Shown here in pieces: positions 32,720 through 44,280 of a stretch of 64,000 nucleotides of DNA; the first letter of the stretch is position 1, and the number at the start of each line of letters is the position of its first letter. Origin of the DNA: Rhinopithecus roxellana. Its lineage: Eukaryota; Chordata; Mammalia; Primates; Cercopithecidae. The notes beneath the pieces were generated by a model that saw only the letters and a list, made by a program, of their open reading frames with translations, made no database searches and was not told the DNA's origin. The DNA lies in contig NC_044566.1 in NCBI RefSeq assembly GCF_007565055.1, positions 61,018,564-61,082,563 of the forward strand, given 5' to 3'. The translations under genes were made by a program, and so were the position numbers.

Positions 32720-33479
32720 TAGTTAGCTCTTCTTTTTCTGGTTTCTTAAGGAGTAAAGTTAGATTACTGATTTGAGCTCTTTCTTCTTTTCAACATAGAT
32801 ATTTACAGCTAAAAATCTCCCTCTGAGCACTGTTTTTACGGCATCTCATAAGTTTTGATATGTTGCGTTTCATTTTCATCAGACTCAAAACATTTTCTAA
32901 GCTCCCTTGTAATATGCTTTTTGACCTATTGGTTGTATACGGCTGTGTTGTTTTATTCCCACATATTTGTAAATTGTCCAGTTTTCCTTCTATTATTAGT
33001 TTCTAGTGTTATTCCATTTTGGTTAAGGAAGATACTTTGTATGATTTCAGTTTTTTTAAATCTAATGAGACATTGTATGGCCTGCTATATGGTCCATCCT
33101 GGAGCATGTTCCATATGCGCTGGAAAAGAATGTGTATTCTGCTGTTATTGAGTCAAGTTTCTATATACATTTTTTAGGTCTAATTGATTTATAGTCTTCT
33201 TCTATTTTCTTGTTCATCTTCTGTGTATATGTTCTATACATTATTGAAGTCTCCAACTATTATTGTAGAACTGTTTACTTCTCCCTCAACTTTGTCAATG
33301 TTTGCTTCATACGTTTTGCACCCTTTGTGGAGTTGTGTGTATGTGTGTTTATATGTGTGTTTATAATTGTTATTTCTTCTTAAAGAATTGCCTCTTTTAT
33401 CATATATAATATCCTTTTATGTTTCTTGTAACCGTTTTTGACTGAAAGTCTTTTTTTGTGTGATGTTAGTATAGCCTCC
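32720..33479 (-). mobile_element. L1M ORF2 (antisense), segment 1
   Basis: Reversed old-L1 ORF2 blocks: 'gcatctcataagttttgata', 'tgctttttgacctattggtt', 'aatgtgtattctgctgttat' and 'gaagtctccaactattattg'. The frame is destroyed. The element continues at 33883 after an LTR insertion. Confidence 0.88.
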
Positions 33480-33882
33480 TGTCTTAGTCCACTTGTGCTG
33501 CTATGACAGAACACCATGGGAGGTAATTTATAAAGAACAGAAATTTATTTTCTCAAAGTTTTTGAGGCTAAGAAGTCAAAGATCAAGTCACCAGCAAGTT
33601 CAGTTGTCTAGTGATGGTCACTCTCTTCTTCTAAGATTGTACCTCGATGCTTTATCCTTTGAAGAGGAGGAATGATGTATCCTCACACGGCAGAAGACAG
33701 AAGGGCAAGAGACAGAAACTCCCTCTATCAATTCCTTTTATAAGGACACCTAGTCCCATTAATGAGGGCTGACCCCTCATGACTTAATTACTTCTCAAAG
33801 GCCACACCTCCCAATACTATTTAATTGGGGATTAAGTTTCAACATGAGTTTTGGAGGGAACAAAAACATTGAAATCATATCA
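33480..33882 (-). mobile_element. MaLR LTR (MSTD/MLT1-like, antisense)
   Basis: It starts 'tgtcttagtccacttgtgct' and ends 'ttgaaatcatatca'. The interior includes 'aagtcaaagatcaagtcac', 'ttataaggacacctagtccc' and 'ccacacctcccaatac'. It splits the L1M at the block that would read '...atagcc / ccctgctctcctttgg'. Confidence 0.8.
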
Positions 33883-34176
33883 CCAGCCCTGCTCTCCTTT
33901 GGTTACCATTTCCATGGAGTATTGTTCTCCTTTCACTTACATCTTTTTCTGTCTTTGGATATAAAGTGAGTCTCTTGTCAACAACATAGAATAGGATCAT
34001 GTATTTTCTTCAACCCATTCTGCCAATATTTCCTTTTTATTGGAGAGTTTAATCCATTTACATTTAAAATAATTACTGATAAAAGGACTTACTTCTGCCA
34101 TTTTGCTATTTGTTTTCTCTATGTTTTATACCATTTTTTATACCATTTATGTTTCTTACTTCCTCCGTCTCTGCCT
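33883..34176 (-). mobile_element. L1M ORF2 (antisense), segment 2
   Basis: It continues segment 1: 'ctgctctcctttggttacc', 'aaagtgagtctcttgtcaac' and 'ccatttacatttaaaataat'. Ends at a truncated Alu inserted in a TTTTGTGTG tract. Confidence 0.88.
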
Positions 34177-34186
34177 TCTTTTGTGT

Positions 34187-34364
34187 GTGTGTGTGTTTTG
34201 TTTTTTTTTGTTTTTTTTTTTTTTTTTTTGAGACGGAGTCTCGCTCTGTTGCCCAGGCTAGAGTGCAGTGACTGGATCCCAGCTCACTGCAAGCTCTGCC
34301 TCCCGGGTTTGCGCCATTCTCCTGCCTCAGCCTCCCACGTAGCTGGGACTACAGGCGCCCACCA
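34187..34364 (-). mobile_element. AluY right-arm only (5'-truncated, antisense)
   Basis: Only the right monomer and tail are present. A 10-bp target duplication, tcttttgtgt, lies at 34177-34186 and 34365-34374, so it is a truncated insertion and not a later deletion. Confidence 0.85.
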
Positions 34365-34374
34365 TCTTTTGTGT

Positions 34375-34770
34375 TTTGTTTTGTTTCTTTAGAGTGTATC
34401 TTTTTGGTTCCCTTCTCATTTCCTTTTTTTTGTATATTTTATACATATTTTCTTAATGGCTACCATGCGGATAACAATTTAAATCCCAAGTTTATAGCAA
34501 TTTTGTTTGAATTGACATCAACTTAGCTTAAATTGCATTTAAATAACCTCTGCTCCTATACAGCTCCATTTCCCTTTGTTTTGTTATTGTGACAGATTAC
34601 ATTTTATGTATTATATACCCATTAACATGGTTTTATAATTACTTGTTTACATTTTGTCTTTTAAATGAAATAGGTAGTAAAAAGAGGAGTTACAAACCAA
34701 AAATACAATAATGCTGGCTTTTGTGTTTATCTACATTGCTACCTTCAGCAATTCATTCTTTTTTCACTTC
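34375..34770 (-). mobile_element. L1M (antisense), segment 3
   Basis: T-rich L1 sequence with 'cttaatggctaccatgcgg' and 'gataacaatttaaatccc'. It continues segment 2. Confidence 0.75.
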
Positions 34771-35071
34771 TTTTGTTTTTTTTGTTTTTTTGTTTTTTCT
34801 TTTTTTTGAGATGCAGTCTTGCTGTGTCACCCACACTGGAGTACAGTGGTGTGATCTCAGCTCATAGCAACCTCTGCCTCCCAGGTTCAAGCAATTTTCC
34901 TGCCTCAGCCTCCTGAGTAGCTGGGTAGCTGGGGTTACAGGTGTGCACCACCATGACCAGCTGGTTTCGCCATGTTGACCAGGCTGGTCTCAAACTCCTA
35001 ATCTCAGGTGATCCACCTGCCTTGGCCTCCCAAAGTGCTGGGATTACAGGCGTGAGCCACATTGCCAAGCC
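34771..35071 (-). mobile_element. Alu S/J (antisense) with small internal deletion
   Basis: A dimer with a complex T/G-rich tail. It lacks the usual linker between 'gaccagctgg' and 'tttcgccatgttg', about 30 bp. A 10-bp repetition of 'gtagctggg' occurs at about 34917-34933. The target duplication is not clear. Confidence 0.9.
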
Positions 35072-35190
35072 TCTTTCATTTCTGATTCAAGGATCTCTTT
35101 CTGTACTTTTTGTAGGGAAGGTCTACTAATAATAAATTTCTTTAGCTTTTGTTTATTAGGAATGTCTTAATTCCTCCTTTCTTTTTTCTT
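35072..35190 (-). mobile_element. L1M (antisense), segment 4
   Basis: 'tttgtagggaaggtctacta' and 'tttattaggaatgtctta' are reversed L1M sequence between two Alu-type insertions. Confidence 0.7.
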
Positions 35191-35191
35191 T

Positions 35192-35366
35192 TATTTTCTT
35201 TTTTTAAGAAATGGGATATCACTATATTGCTCAGGCTGGAGTGCAATGGCTATTCACAGGCATGATCACAGCACCATAGAGCCTGAAACTCCTGGCTTCA
35301 AGTGATCTTCCTATCTCAGCCTCTTGAGTAGCTGGGACTACAGGCACATGCCACTGCACTCAGCTC
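35192..35366 (-). mobile_element. Fossil Alu monomer (FLAM/FRAM type)
   Basis: A single arm. It retains 'tggctattcacaggcatgat', a segment of 7SL RNA normally lost from later Alus. It marks a very early free monomer. Confidence 0.8.
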
Positions 35367-36279
35367 TCGTTCATTTCCGAATGTCAGTTTTGACAGATGT
35401 AGAATTCTCAGTTGACAGGATTTTTTTCTTCTGGCACTTTAAAAATGTCATCCCACTCTCTTCTGGCCTTCATGATTTTTGATGAAAAATCTGCTAGATC
35501 AATGCTCTCTGGTACGTCATGAGTTGTTTTGTCATGCATTTTGGAAGATTATCTCTTTGTCTTTGTCTTTCAACAATTTCATTATGTGTCTCTGTATGGT
35601 TCTCTTTACAGTTATCCTTCTGGAATTTTCTGAGATTCCCAAATATGTGATTTTATGTCTTTTATCAAATTTGGGAAGTTTTCAGCCATTGTTTCTTCTC
35701 TGCCACTTTCTCTGCTTTCCTGGGATTTTCATTATGAGTATATGAAAATGCTTGATAGTTTCCCACAGGCTTCTCAGGTCTTATTTTTCTTCAATTTTTT
35801 TTCCTTTTTGCTTCTCTGGGTAATTTAAGTTGATCTATCTTCAAATTTCCTGGTTCATTCTTCTGCCTGCTCAGATATGCTACTGAAACACTCTAGTAGG
35901 TTTTTCACATCAGTTATTATATTTTTCAGCTCCAGAATTCTGTTTGGTTCCTTTTTATAATGTCTATTTCTTTTCTTCACTGATTTTTATTTTTTCATAC
36001 ATGGTTCTTCTGGATTTATTTAGCTCATTGTTGACAGTTTTCTTTAATTTTTCTAGTATATTTAAGACAGTTGACTTAAAGTCTTTTTCTACTAAGTACA
36101 GCGTCTGTGCTTCCTCAGGGACCCACTTTCTACTGAGCAGATTTTAGCTATGGTTCTCTCTCAGATTTTCTTGTCTCTCCAGATTTCAGGGTGGCAGTTT
36201 TCCCTGTCACTGTAATCCTCTCATGAGTCCAAGAAAAGTAACTGATTTTCAGTTTGCTTAGTTTTTCTATTGTAAGAAT
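35367..36279 (-). mobile_element. L1M ORF1 region (antisense), segment 5
   Basis: 'gatgtagaattctcagttga', 'tgtcatcccactctcttctg', 'caaatttgggaagttttcag' and 'ttaagacagttgacttaaag' represent the reversed ORF1 part of an old L1. Non-coding now. Confidence 0.85.
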
Positions 36280-36295
36280 GAAAATAGTAACTTCT

Positions 36296-36596
36296 GGCCC
36301 AGCGCAGTGGCTCAACCCTGTAATCCCAGCACTTTGGGAGGCCAAGGCGGGCGGATCATGAGGTCAGGAGATCGAGACCATCCTGGCTAACACAGTGAAA
36401 CCCCGTCTCTACTAAAAAATACAAAAAATTAGCCGGGCGAGGTGGTGGGCGCCTGTAGTCCCAGCTACTCGGGAGGCTGAGGCAGGAGAATGGCGTAAAC
36501 CCGGGAGGCGGAGCTTGCAGTGAGCCAAGATCTGGCCACTGCACTCCAGCCTGGGCGACAGAGCGAGACTCTGTCTCCAAAAAAAAAAAAAAAAAA
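36296..36596 (+). mobile_element. AluY, Old World monkey type
   Basis: Full length with a perfect 16-bp target duplication gaaaatagtaacttct at 36280-36295 and 36597-36612. It inserted in the antisense L1M. Confidence 0.97.
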
Positions 36597-36612
36597 GAAA
36601 ATAGTAACTTCT

Positions 36613-36800
36613 AAGTTCCTTATAGGGCTGAAGTTGGATTTTTTTTCCTTCTTTTTTCCTTTTTCTTGTTTCTTTGTTTTAATTTCCTTGTTTTCCTATT
36701 ATTTAAAAATATTTGTGAATTTCATTTTCATTTATTCAATTATTTGGAGTACATCCTTTTATATCACTTTTTCTAGTTGTTTCTCTAAATATTACATTAT
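36613..36800 (-). mobile_element. L1M (antisense), segment 6
   Basis: T-rich continuation of the L1M after the AluY, up to the next LTR. It has few diagnostic blocks. Confidence 0.5.
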
Positions 36801-36815
36801 ATATACATAACATGA

Positions 36816-37168
36816 TGATATGGTTTGACTGTGTCCCCATTCAAATCTCAACTTGAATCATCTCCCAGAATTCCCATGTGTTGTGGGAGGGACCGAGGGA
36901 GAGGTAATTGAATCATGGGGGGTAGTCTTTCCCATGCTATTCTTGTGATAGTGAATAAGTCTCATGAGATCTGATGGGTTTATCAGGGGTTTCCACTTTT
37001 GCTTCTTTTTCATTTTTCTCTTGTTGTCACCATGTAAGAAGTACCTTTTACCTCCCACCAAGATTCTGAGGCCTCCCCAGTCATATGAAGCTGTAAGTCC
37101 AATTAAACCTCCTTTTGTTCCCAGTTTCGGGTATGTTTTTATCAGCAGTGTGAAAACAAACTAATACA
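36816..37168 (+). mobile_element. Solitary THE1/MST LTR
   Basis: It begins 'tgatatggtttgactgtg' and ends 'caaactaataca'. Polyadenylation region 'caattaaacctccttttg'. 5-mers catga (36811-36815) and catgg (37169-37173) fit a target duplication. Confidence 0.94.
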
Positions 37169-37173
37169 CATGG

Positions 37174-37232
37174 TATATATAATATATAATATATATATAA
37201 TGTATTTTACACATACACACACACACACACCA
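37174..37232 (+). repeat. AT-rich and (CA)n microsatellite
   Basis: An imperfect TA stretch followed by (CA) units at about 37213-37231. Confidence 0.9.
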
Positions 37233-37249
37233 AATTTTCTAATGTTTTG

Positions 37250-38095
37250 TATTTGATATTTGGTTATCCTATTCCTGGATGGACTGCTCCTCTTAGAGCT
37301 AATAAATTCCTAGAAATAGAAAATGACTGGTCTGTAAATGCACCTTTCATATACAAACTAACCAACCCAAAGCTCAAATTTCCAGTGATCTTCTTTCTCT
37401 AGTAGTTACATCTACATCTACATCTATCCATCTGCCATAATCACTTCAGGGCCAGGTACCAGACAAATCAGTACCCTACACCCTAAAGCCCACTGAAATT
37501 ATTCAAACTAGCCAACCCTAACCCTGTTTATCCTGTCTTGCCTTGCCTTTCCCACAAAGAAAACACAAGAGTCGGCCGGGCGTGGTGGCTCAAGCCTGTA
37601 ATCCCAGCACTTTGGGAGGCCGAGACGGGCGGATCACAAGGTCAGGAGATCGAGACCATCCTGGCTAACACGGTGAAACCCCGTCTCTACTAAAAAATAC
37701 AAAAAACTAGCCGGGCGAGGTGGCAGGCGCCTGTAGTCCCAGCTACTCGGGAGGCTGAGGCAGGAGAATGGCGTAAACCTGGGAGGCGGAGCTTGCAGTG
37801 AGCTGAGATCTGGCCACTGCACTCCAGCCTGGGCAACAGAGCGAGACTCCGTCTCAAAAAAAAAAAAAAAAAAAAAAAAGAAAACACAAGAGTCTCTTGC
37901 CCACATTTTCCCTTTGCTCCCTCTGCCTCCTGGCCAACACTGGCCCTTCCCTGTATGGCCTCCCTGTGTCATGTCATGCCTCCTGTTTCTAGGAATCTAT
38001 GAGTATAAAACTTTTGCCTTCATAAGTCTTTTTCATGTCTGTGTGTCTTGTCACACTGATTAAAACAAATCCCAGTACCACAAAAACAGTCTACT
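37250..38095 (+). mobile_element. Probable ERV1 LTR split by AluY
   Basis: The left flank contains 'ggtctgtaaatgcacctttc' and 'tgtcttgccttgcctttccc'. The right flank contains 'gcccacattttccctttgct', 'ctatgagtataaaactttt' (TATA-like) and 'tgtcacactgattaaaac'. The two halves join perfectly across the AluY target duplication. Solitary LTR. I cannot name the family. Confidence 0.6.
37574..37879 (+). mobile_element. AluY, Old World monkey type
   Basis: Full length with a perfect 15-bp target duplication gaaaacacaagagtc at 37559-37573 and 37880-37894, and a clean A tail of about 23. Among the youngest insertions in the window. Confidence 0.98.
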
Positions 38096-38099
38096 AGTG

Positions 38100-39120
38100 T
38101 GACTTCACCAAATAGTATGAAGTTAGGAAACCTACCTCCCTTTACATACCATTCCTATTTATATTCTCATTGTCTTAAGTATTTCGTCTGCATACATTTA
38201 ATGACAACCAGACATTATTATAACTTTTGCTTCAACCATCAAACATAATTTAGAAAACCTAATAGGAGAAGGAAAATGTTTTGAAATTACCCTTATATTT
38301 ACTCTATTATTCTTTCTTTCTGATATGCCAAAAAATGTTCTTCTATTATTATTTCTTTCTATTGAAAGAACTCCCTTCAGCCAATCTTTCAGGGTAGTTC
38401 TTTTGGCAACAAATGCTTCTGGTTTTTCTTTATCTAATACCATCTTAATTTCCCCTTCATTCCTGAATGATATTTTTGCTGGATGTAGGATTTCGGGTTG
38501 GCAGCTCTTTCAGCACTTGAGAAATGTGCCACTTCCTTCTGTCTGTCATAATTTTTAGTAAGAAATCTGCAGTCGCGCAAATTCTTTTTCTTCTATAGAT
38601 AAGCAGTCATTTCTTTCTTGCTGCTTTCAAGATTTTTGTCTTTAGTTTTCAGAAAATTGACTATGTCTTGGTTTATGATTATTTGGGTTTATACTACTTT
38701 ATATTTATTCAGCTTGTTGAATCTATAGTTTATGTCTTTTGCCAAATCTGGGGAGTTTCCATCCACTATTTCCTCAGGTGCTTTTATGGTCTTGTCTTCT
38801 TTCCCCTCTCCTTCTAGTAGTCCTATGAGACAAATGTTTGAGCTTTCGTTATAATCTTACAGGAGTAAGGCTCTAATCATTCCTCTTCCAGCCTACTTCA
38901 TCTCTCTTGTTAAAAGTGGATAATTTCTGTTGTTCTACCTTGAAGTTCACAGATTCTTTCCTGTTTCCTTCATTCTGATTTTGAGCCTGTTTATTAAGTT
39001 TTAAATTTTAGTTGTATTTTTCAGTTCTTAATTTTCTATTTGGTTCCTTTTCCTATCTTTTTTTTTCTTTAGTAAGACCTTCTGTTTTTTCATTTGTTTC
39101 AAGCATGCTTGTGATTACTC
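38100..39120 (-). mobile_element. Second L1M ORF1 region (antisense)
   Basis: 'tttgctggatgtaggatttc', 'ttgctgctttcaagattttt' and 'gccaaatctggggagttt' cover the same part of L1 as 35367-35700. It is therefore a different L1M copy from the one to its left. Confidence 0.8.
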
Positions 39121-39134
39121 ATGGAAACATTTTT

Positions 39135-39696
39135 TAAAGTTAATACTTTAAGTTCTGGAGTACATGTGCAGAACATGCAGGTTTGTTACATGTGCCATGG
39201 TGGTTTCCTGCACCTATCAACCTGTCATCTACATTAGGTATTTCTCCTAATGCTATCCCTCCCCTAGTCCCTGACCCCACAACAGGCCCTGCTGTGTGAT
39301 GTTCCCCTCCCTGTGTCCATGTGTTCCCATTGTTCAACTCCCACTTATGAGTGAGAACATGTTGTGTTTGGTTTTCTGTTCTTGTGTTAGTTTGCTGAGA
39401 ATGATGGTTTCCAGCTTCATCCATGGCCCTGCAAAGGACATGAACTCATCCTTTTTTATGATTGCATAATCCTGTGGTGTATATGTGCCACATTTTCCTT
39501 ATCCAGACTATCATTGATGGGTATTTGCGTTGGTTCCAAGTCTTTGCTATTGTGAACAGTGCCACAATAAACATACATGTGCATGTGTCTTTATAGTAAA
39601 ATGATTCATAATCCTTTGGGTATATACCCAGTGATGAGATTTCTGGGTCAAATGGTGTTTCTAGTTCTAGATCCTTGAGGAATTGCCACACTGACT
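39135..39696 (-). mobile_element. L1PA-type 3' end, 5'-truncated, antisense
   Basis: It starts 'aatactttaagttctggag' and ends 'gaggaattgccacactg'. A ~14-bp target duplication with one mismatch, atggaaacattttt, lies at 39121-39134 and 39697-39710. The poly-A tail is almost lost. It inserted into the older L1M. Confidence 0.95.
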
Positions 39697-39710
39697 ATGG
39701 AAGCATTTTT

Positions 39711-40740
39711 ATAATGGCTGCTGTAAAGGTTTGTACAGGATCATTCCAATATCTGTTATCTTGATGTTTATGTGTAGTTTCTTTTTTATTCAAGTTTACA
39801 TTCCCTTGTTCTTTGTGTGATGTACTAGTGAAGCTTCTATTTAAATCTGGACATTTTGAGTATTATATCAAGAGATTTTGAATTTTTATAAGTCTTCTGT
39901 TTTAGGTGACCGTCTCTGACACTATATTGGAAAGAGAAGAGGAGAAGGATAGTCCTGCTGCACTACTTCTAGGCAGAGTAGAAGTCCAGGTTCCCCACTG
40001 GGGCTCTATTAACACCCAAAGGGGTGAGGGTCTCCTTCATTACTGCTGGCAAGAGGTGGGAGCTCCCACTCCCTGAAAGGTCTCTGCTGATATTACCCTG
40101 ACTGGGAAAACTGGGAGTGCCTTGTTCCTGCCCTCTACTGACACCACTTGGGTGTGGTGGGCAAGGGTGAACCTTCTCAGTCTTCACTAGGTCTCCTTGT
40201 ACACTACCTCTATGTGTAGGAGAAGAAAGCATCTTTACTGCTAGGTGGAGACAGAAGTCAGTCTCCTCACTGATGCTGTGAGTGGGGGGATGTCTTCATC
40301 AATATCCAATAGGAATAAAGTCCCAGTTTTCTGCTTAGCTTGCTCTAACACCACCCTACAGCAGGAGCTTAGAGCACCTCACGACAGCATGACAAGGGTG
40401 GAAGTCTAGGCTCCCCACTGCCTTTTCTGGTGTAGGCGGGAGTGGGGCCACTGTTCTTTCTGTGGTTTTCGGCTGGAGTACAGCAGCTACTGCCTAAAAG
40501 GTTTTGATAATGCCAGGCTGCTTTTTCCTCTTTGGCTTGAGAGAGCGGCCTTTTGGGGGGGGGCCTTTTCTTGTCTGCATTTATTGGTGCTTCTGGGTTG
40601 CCATCTTCTTTAGCTCCAAGTCTGGGATATGTGATGAAAAAATAAATCCATGAAACTTACCTCTGTTTTATTCCTTTGGTCACCAAGTTTCTAGATGGAT
40701 GCCTCATCTCTCTACTTCTCAGAGTCTTACATTTAGTTTT
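39711..40740 (-). mobile_element. L1M 5' region (antisense)
   Basis: Continuation of the 38100-39120 element into a GC-richer part with repeated 'ggtggg'/'tccccactg' phrases. This resembles an old L1 5' UTR in reverse. A G9 run lies at about 40554-40562. Confidence 0.6.
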
Positions 40741-42640
40741 ATATATAATATAGAGGGTTTTTAGCTGTACTTAAGAGGAGGAATAGGGAAAAGTACATAT
40801 TCTATTTTCCCCAAAGCAGAAGTAATTATCTCATTTTTTAAACATGTAAATTACTTACTCTTTGGAATTCATCCTTCTAAGTAGACAATATGAGTCCAAC
40901 TTTAGTTTATTCCAGATGGCCACCTAGTTATACAGAATTCATTTATGAGAAGTTTGTATTTTCCTCATTGGTTCAAGATACTTTTTAATACTTACAGATT
41001 TCTACATTTGAGTGTATTTCTGGACTTTCTATTCATTTTCATTAAGCTATCTCTTCATGCACTGGTACCATACTGTTACATGTTGGGTAATTACAATATT
41101 TATAATATGTTTTGAATCTTTTAGACAGCCTTCTTAATTTCTTTTTCATATAAACTTTAGAATCAACTTCAGTAGCTCCAGAAAAACACTATTCGCTGTC
41201 TTTGGATACGTTAATTTAAGAAGATTTGAAATATTTGATGATGAATCTTCTTTCTTTCTCTTTTATCACTTTTAATAAGTGTATTTACTTTCCAAAATTT
41301 ACTTTCTCAACTGACATTTCCTGCCTCAGCCATACTCTATTCTAGTTTTGTGACCTGGCATCAAATATTTTGCTTTTCCATTTTGTTCACTCTGAGGAGA
41401 ATGCTGACCTTACAGGCATAGCTTTAGAAGGTTGGGTCTGTTTTCTCTGTTATATAAGTGCATTTTTAAATTTAAAAATCAGAGTTTATTTTCCAAATAA
41501 ATGTTTATTCTTTCCATTAAATGTTAAAAGACTTCTCTACTTGAAAGCCTAGCTTGTGTTTTATAAATTTAGTTTGAAATCTTAGAGAAGTATTTGTCAT
41601 TCAGATAGCTATTAATCAATTGAGAAACAACTTTCTGAAAGCAGAGGCTGTGTGTTATTCACTGTTTTCTCTCTAAAGCCAGGCACAGTACCCAGAAATT
41701 CCATAAATATTTCAGGAGATGGGTTGAATACTAATATATGTACAAAGTAAATGATGAATTCATGTAGATCATAAACACCAGAAGAGATAAGCCATTTCAA
41801 GCAGCAATTTTTATGGTGAAATTTACCAACAAGGTGGAATTTGAGCTCTGCTTTAAAGAATGAGTTAAAGTTATAGAGCCAAAGATAAAGAGGAAGATAA
41901 CTTTATTTGAATGTAGTGTGAGTAAAGGTACAAACACTGAAATGCACTAGACATTTTGAAACCATTAGTAGTCAGAAATAGGCTTATGAAGACAAGTAAA
42001 TGAAAATAAAGTCATAAATTCATGTTGCAGCAAACCCAAGAGTTGTACTTTATTCTGTGTGCAATGGGGATCTACTGTAGGCTTTTAGAATGTGCTTGTT
42101 TAATCCATAAACACTATAGGAACTTTATTCTTTATATGATTAAAGGTACTTCATTCTAAAAAAATTGTAACAAAAATTAAAAATAAATTTAAAATTGGCA
42201 GTTACATTTGGGACCAGCTTTTATTTCATTGCTGCTCTAGTATTTTTTAAAAAAACAAATGTAGTTTTTTGGTCTTATTGGATCCTATTATGGATAATGT
42301 CCTGTGGAAACAAAATAAACAAAAAAGGTAATGTAAAATGTAAAAAGACCACCCTCATGAATATGTATATGCAAACATATTAAAGGCTGAACAAAGTCTG
42401 TTCACTATTCTGTCCTAAAGTTAATATATTCTTCTTCTTTAATCAAACGGAGATTTATTTTTCTCATATAACAAGAGATCTGGAGAAAGGTAGTGGAAAA
42501 CCAGAATGGACTTCTACAGTGCTATCAGGGACCCAAAACTTTCTAGCTTTCTGCTGTACCAATATTGGTAGACATCTTTCTATCCTTCTATATCCATTCT
42601 CTTCTTCCAGTAGTATAATTTTTTTGGTGATAAGTTTAAT
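40741..42640. other. Mostly unrecognised sequence, with a possible L2 fragment
   Basis: Around 41625-41740, 'tgtgtgttattcactgtttt' and 'gccaggcacagtacccag' followed by 'aaatatttcaggagatgg' suggest the end of L2. The rest is apparently unique and AT-rich. No exon was recognised. Confidence 0.4.
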
Positions 42641-42644
42641 ATTT

Positions 42645-42672
42645 TATATGTATGTGTGTATATATATATATT
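42645..42672 (+). repeat. (TG/TA)n microsatellite
   Basis: 'atgtatgtgtgtatatatat' at the 3' end of an antisense L1P, probably grown from its tail. Confidence 0.8.
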
Positions 42673-43400
42673 TAATTTCAATATATTTAGAGTATGAGTA
42701 GCTTTTGATTACATGAATGAATTAGATAGTGGAGAAGTCTGGGGTTTGAATGTACCCATCACCTGAATAGTGTACACTGTACTCAACAGGTAATTCTTCA
42801 TCCCTCACCCCCCTCCCGTCCTCCTCCCTTCTGAGTCCTCAGTGTCCATTATACCAGTATTCCTTTGCATACCCATAGCTCACTTCCCACTTAAACGTGA
42901 GAAGAATATGCAGTATTTGGTTTTCTGTTTCTAAGTTACTTCACTTAGAACAATGGCCTCCAGTTCCATCCAAGTTGCTGCAAAAGACATTATTTTGTTC
43001 TTTTTTATGGCAGAGTAGTATTCAATGGTGTACATATACATCACATTTTCTTTTTTTTTTTTTTTTTTTTTTGAGACGGAGTCTCACTCTGTCACCCAGG
43101 CTGGAGTGCAGTGGCATGGTCTCGGCTCACTTCAACCTCTGCCTCTGGGTTCAAGCAATTCTCCTGTCTCAGCTTCCCTAGTAGTTGGGACTACAGGTGC
43201 ATGCCATGACAGCTGGCTAATTTTTATACTTTTAGTAGAAACAGGGTTTCACCATGTTGGCCAGGATGGTCTCGTACTCCTGACCTCAGGTGATCCACCC
43301 ACCTTGGCCTCCCAAAGTGCTTGGATTACAGGCATGAGCCACCATGCCTGGCCATATATCACATTTTCTTTATCCACTCAGTGGTTGATGGGTATTTAGT
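42673..43400 (-). mobile_element. L1P 3' end (antisense), split by AluS
   Basis: 'tagtggagaagtctggggt', 'cccatcacctgaatagtg', 'ccagttccatccaagttgc' and 'tggcagagtagtattcaat' are a primate L1 3' UTR and ORF2 end. It is interrupted by the Alu at 43054-43353 and ends by 43400 (5'-truncated). Confidence 0.9.
43054..43353 (-). mobile_element. AluS (antisense)
   Basis: Full dimer with a target duplication tcacattttcttt at 43041-43053 and 43359-43371 (extending left with mismatches). It inserted in the L1P 3' region. Confidence 0.95.
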
Positions 43401-43499
43401 ATGGAACCAGCATACTAAAGGTGATGTATTATTAAAGAAGTAATAACCTTTTTAATTATTTGAAAATTAACCAGCCTCTCCACTCTACTTCGAACAATA

Positions 43500-43650
43500 T
43501 TTGAGAGACAGCATAAATTGGTGGTTAGAATCTTGGACTCTTTCTCTGACTGGGTCTAAACCCCATCTCTGCCATGTATTAGCCATACAATCATGAATAA
43601 AGTATTTAAATTGTTTAACAGCAATTATTCATCCAAGAAAATGGCATTAG
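43500..43650 (+). repeat. MIR SINE remnant
   Basis: 'gtggttagaatcttggactc', 'cccatctctgccatgtatta' and 'aagaaaatggcattagta' follow MIR. Diverged. Confidence 0.7.
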
Positions 43651-43654
43651 TAAT

Positions 43655-44215
43655 TGTGTTAGTTTCATGTTACTGCATAATACATAAATTATCACAAACT
43701 AGTAGCTTAAAGCAGCACATGTTTATTATGTCACAAATTTTGTGGATCACGAGTCTGGTCATTATTTAGCTGGGTACCCATCTTATGGCTTCCAAAGCCT
43801 GCAGTCAAGGTGTAGGTCAGAGCTGCAGCCTCATCTGAGGCTCAACTGGGAAGTTATCTACGTTTGTTAGCATAATTCAGTTTCCTGTAGTTGTAAAGCT
43901 AAAGACTGCAGTTTTTGTTTTGCTTGCTTTTGCTTTTGCTGCCTATCACGAGATCACCCTCAGTTCCTTACCCAAAATAGGCAGCTCAAAACAAGGTAAC
44001 TTATTTCTTCAAAGCCAGGAAAAGAGTGAGAGAAAAATCCATCAGGGTAGACAGTAAAGTCTTATATGACATAATGTGTACACAACATTACATATATCTC
44101 ACCAACTTTAGAAGCAAGTCACAGATCCCACCCACACTCCAAGGGAAGGAATCACACAAGGCAGGAGTGGTGGGGGGCACCTACAGGAGCCTATCTGGCA
44201 CACCAGTGATAGCTA
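43655..44215 (-). mobile_element. MLT1 (F/G/I-like) MaLR LTR, antisense
   Basis: 'agtagcttaaagcagcacat', 'gcagtcaaggtgtaggtcag' and 'cagcctcatctgaggctcaa' precede 'gaagcaagtcacagatccc' and 'gagcctatctggcaca'. These are successive blocks of an old MLT1. Diverged and non-coding. Confidence 0.8.
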
Positions 44216-44280
44216 CTGGGTTTTTAGGGAGGGAAAATATCAATACTTCCATCTCCCTGCATGTATTCTAAGTCAGTTTC

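Noticed and set aside
37505..37525. Telomere-like 'ccaaccctaaccctg'
   Set aside because: Only two units occur, inside an LTR-like sequence. A similar single 'ccctaaccct' at 1688 belongs to the MLT1A consensus.
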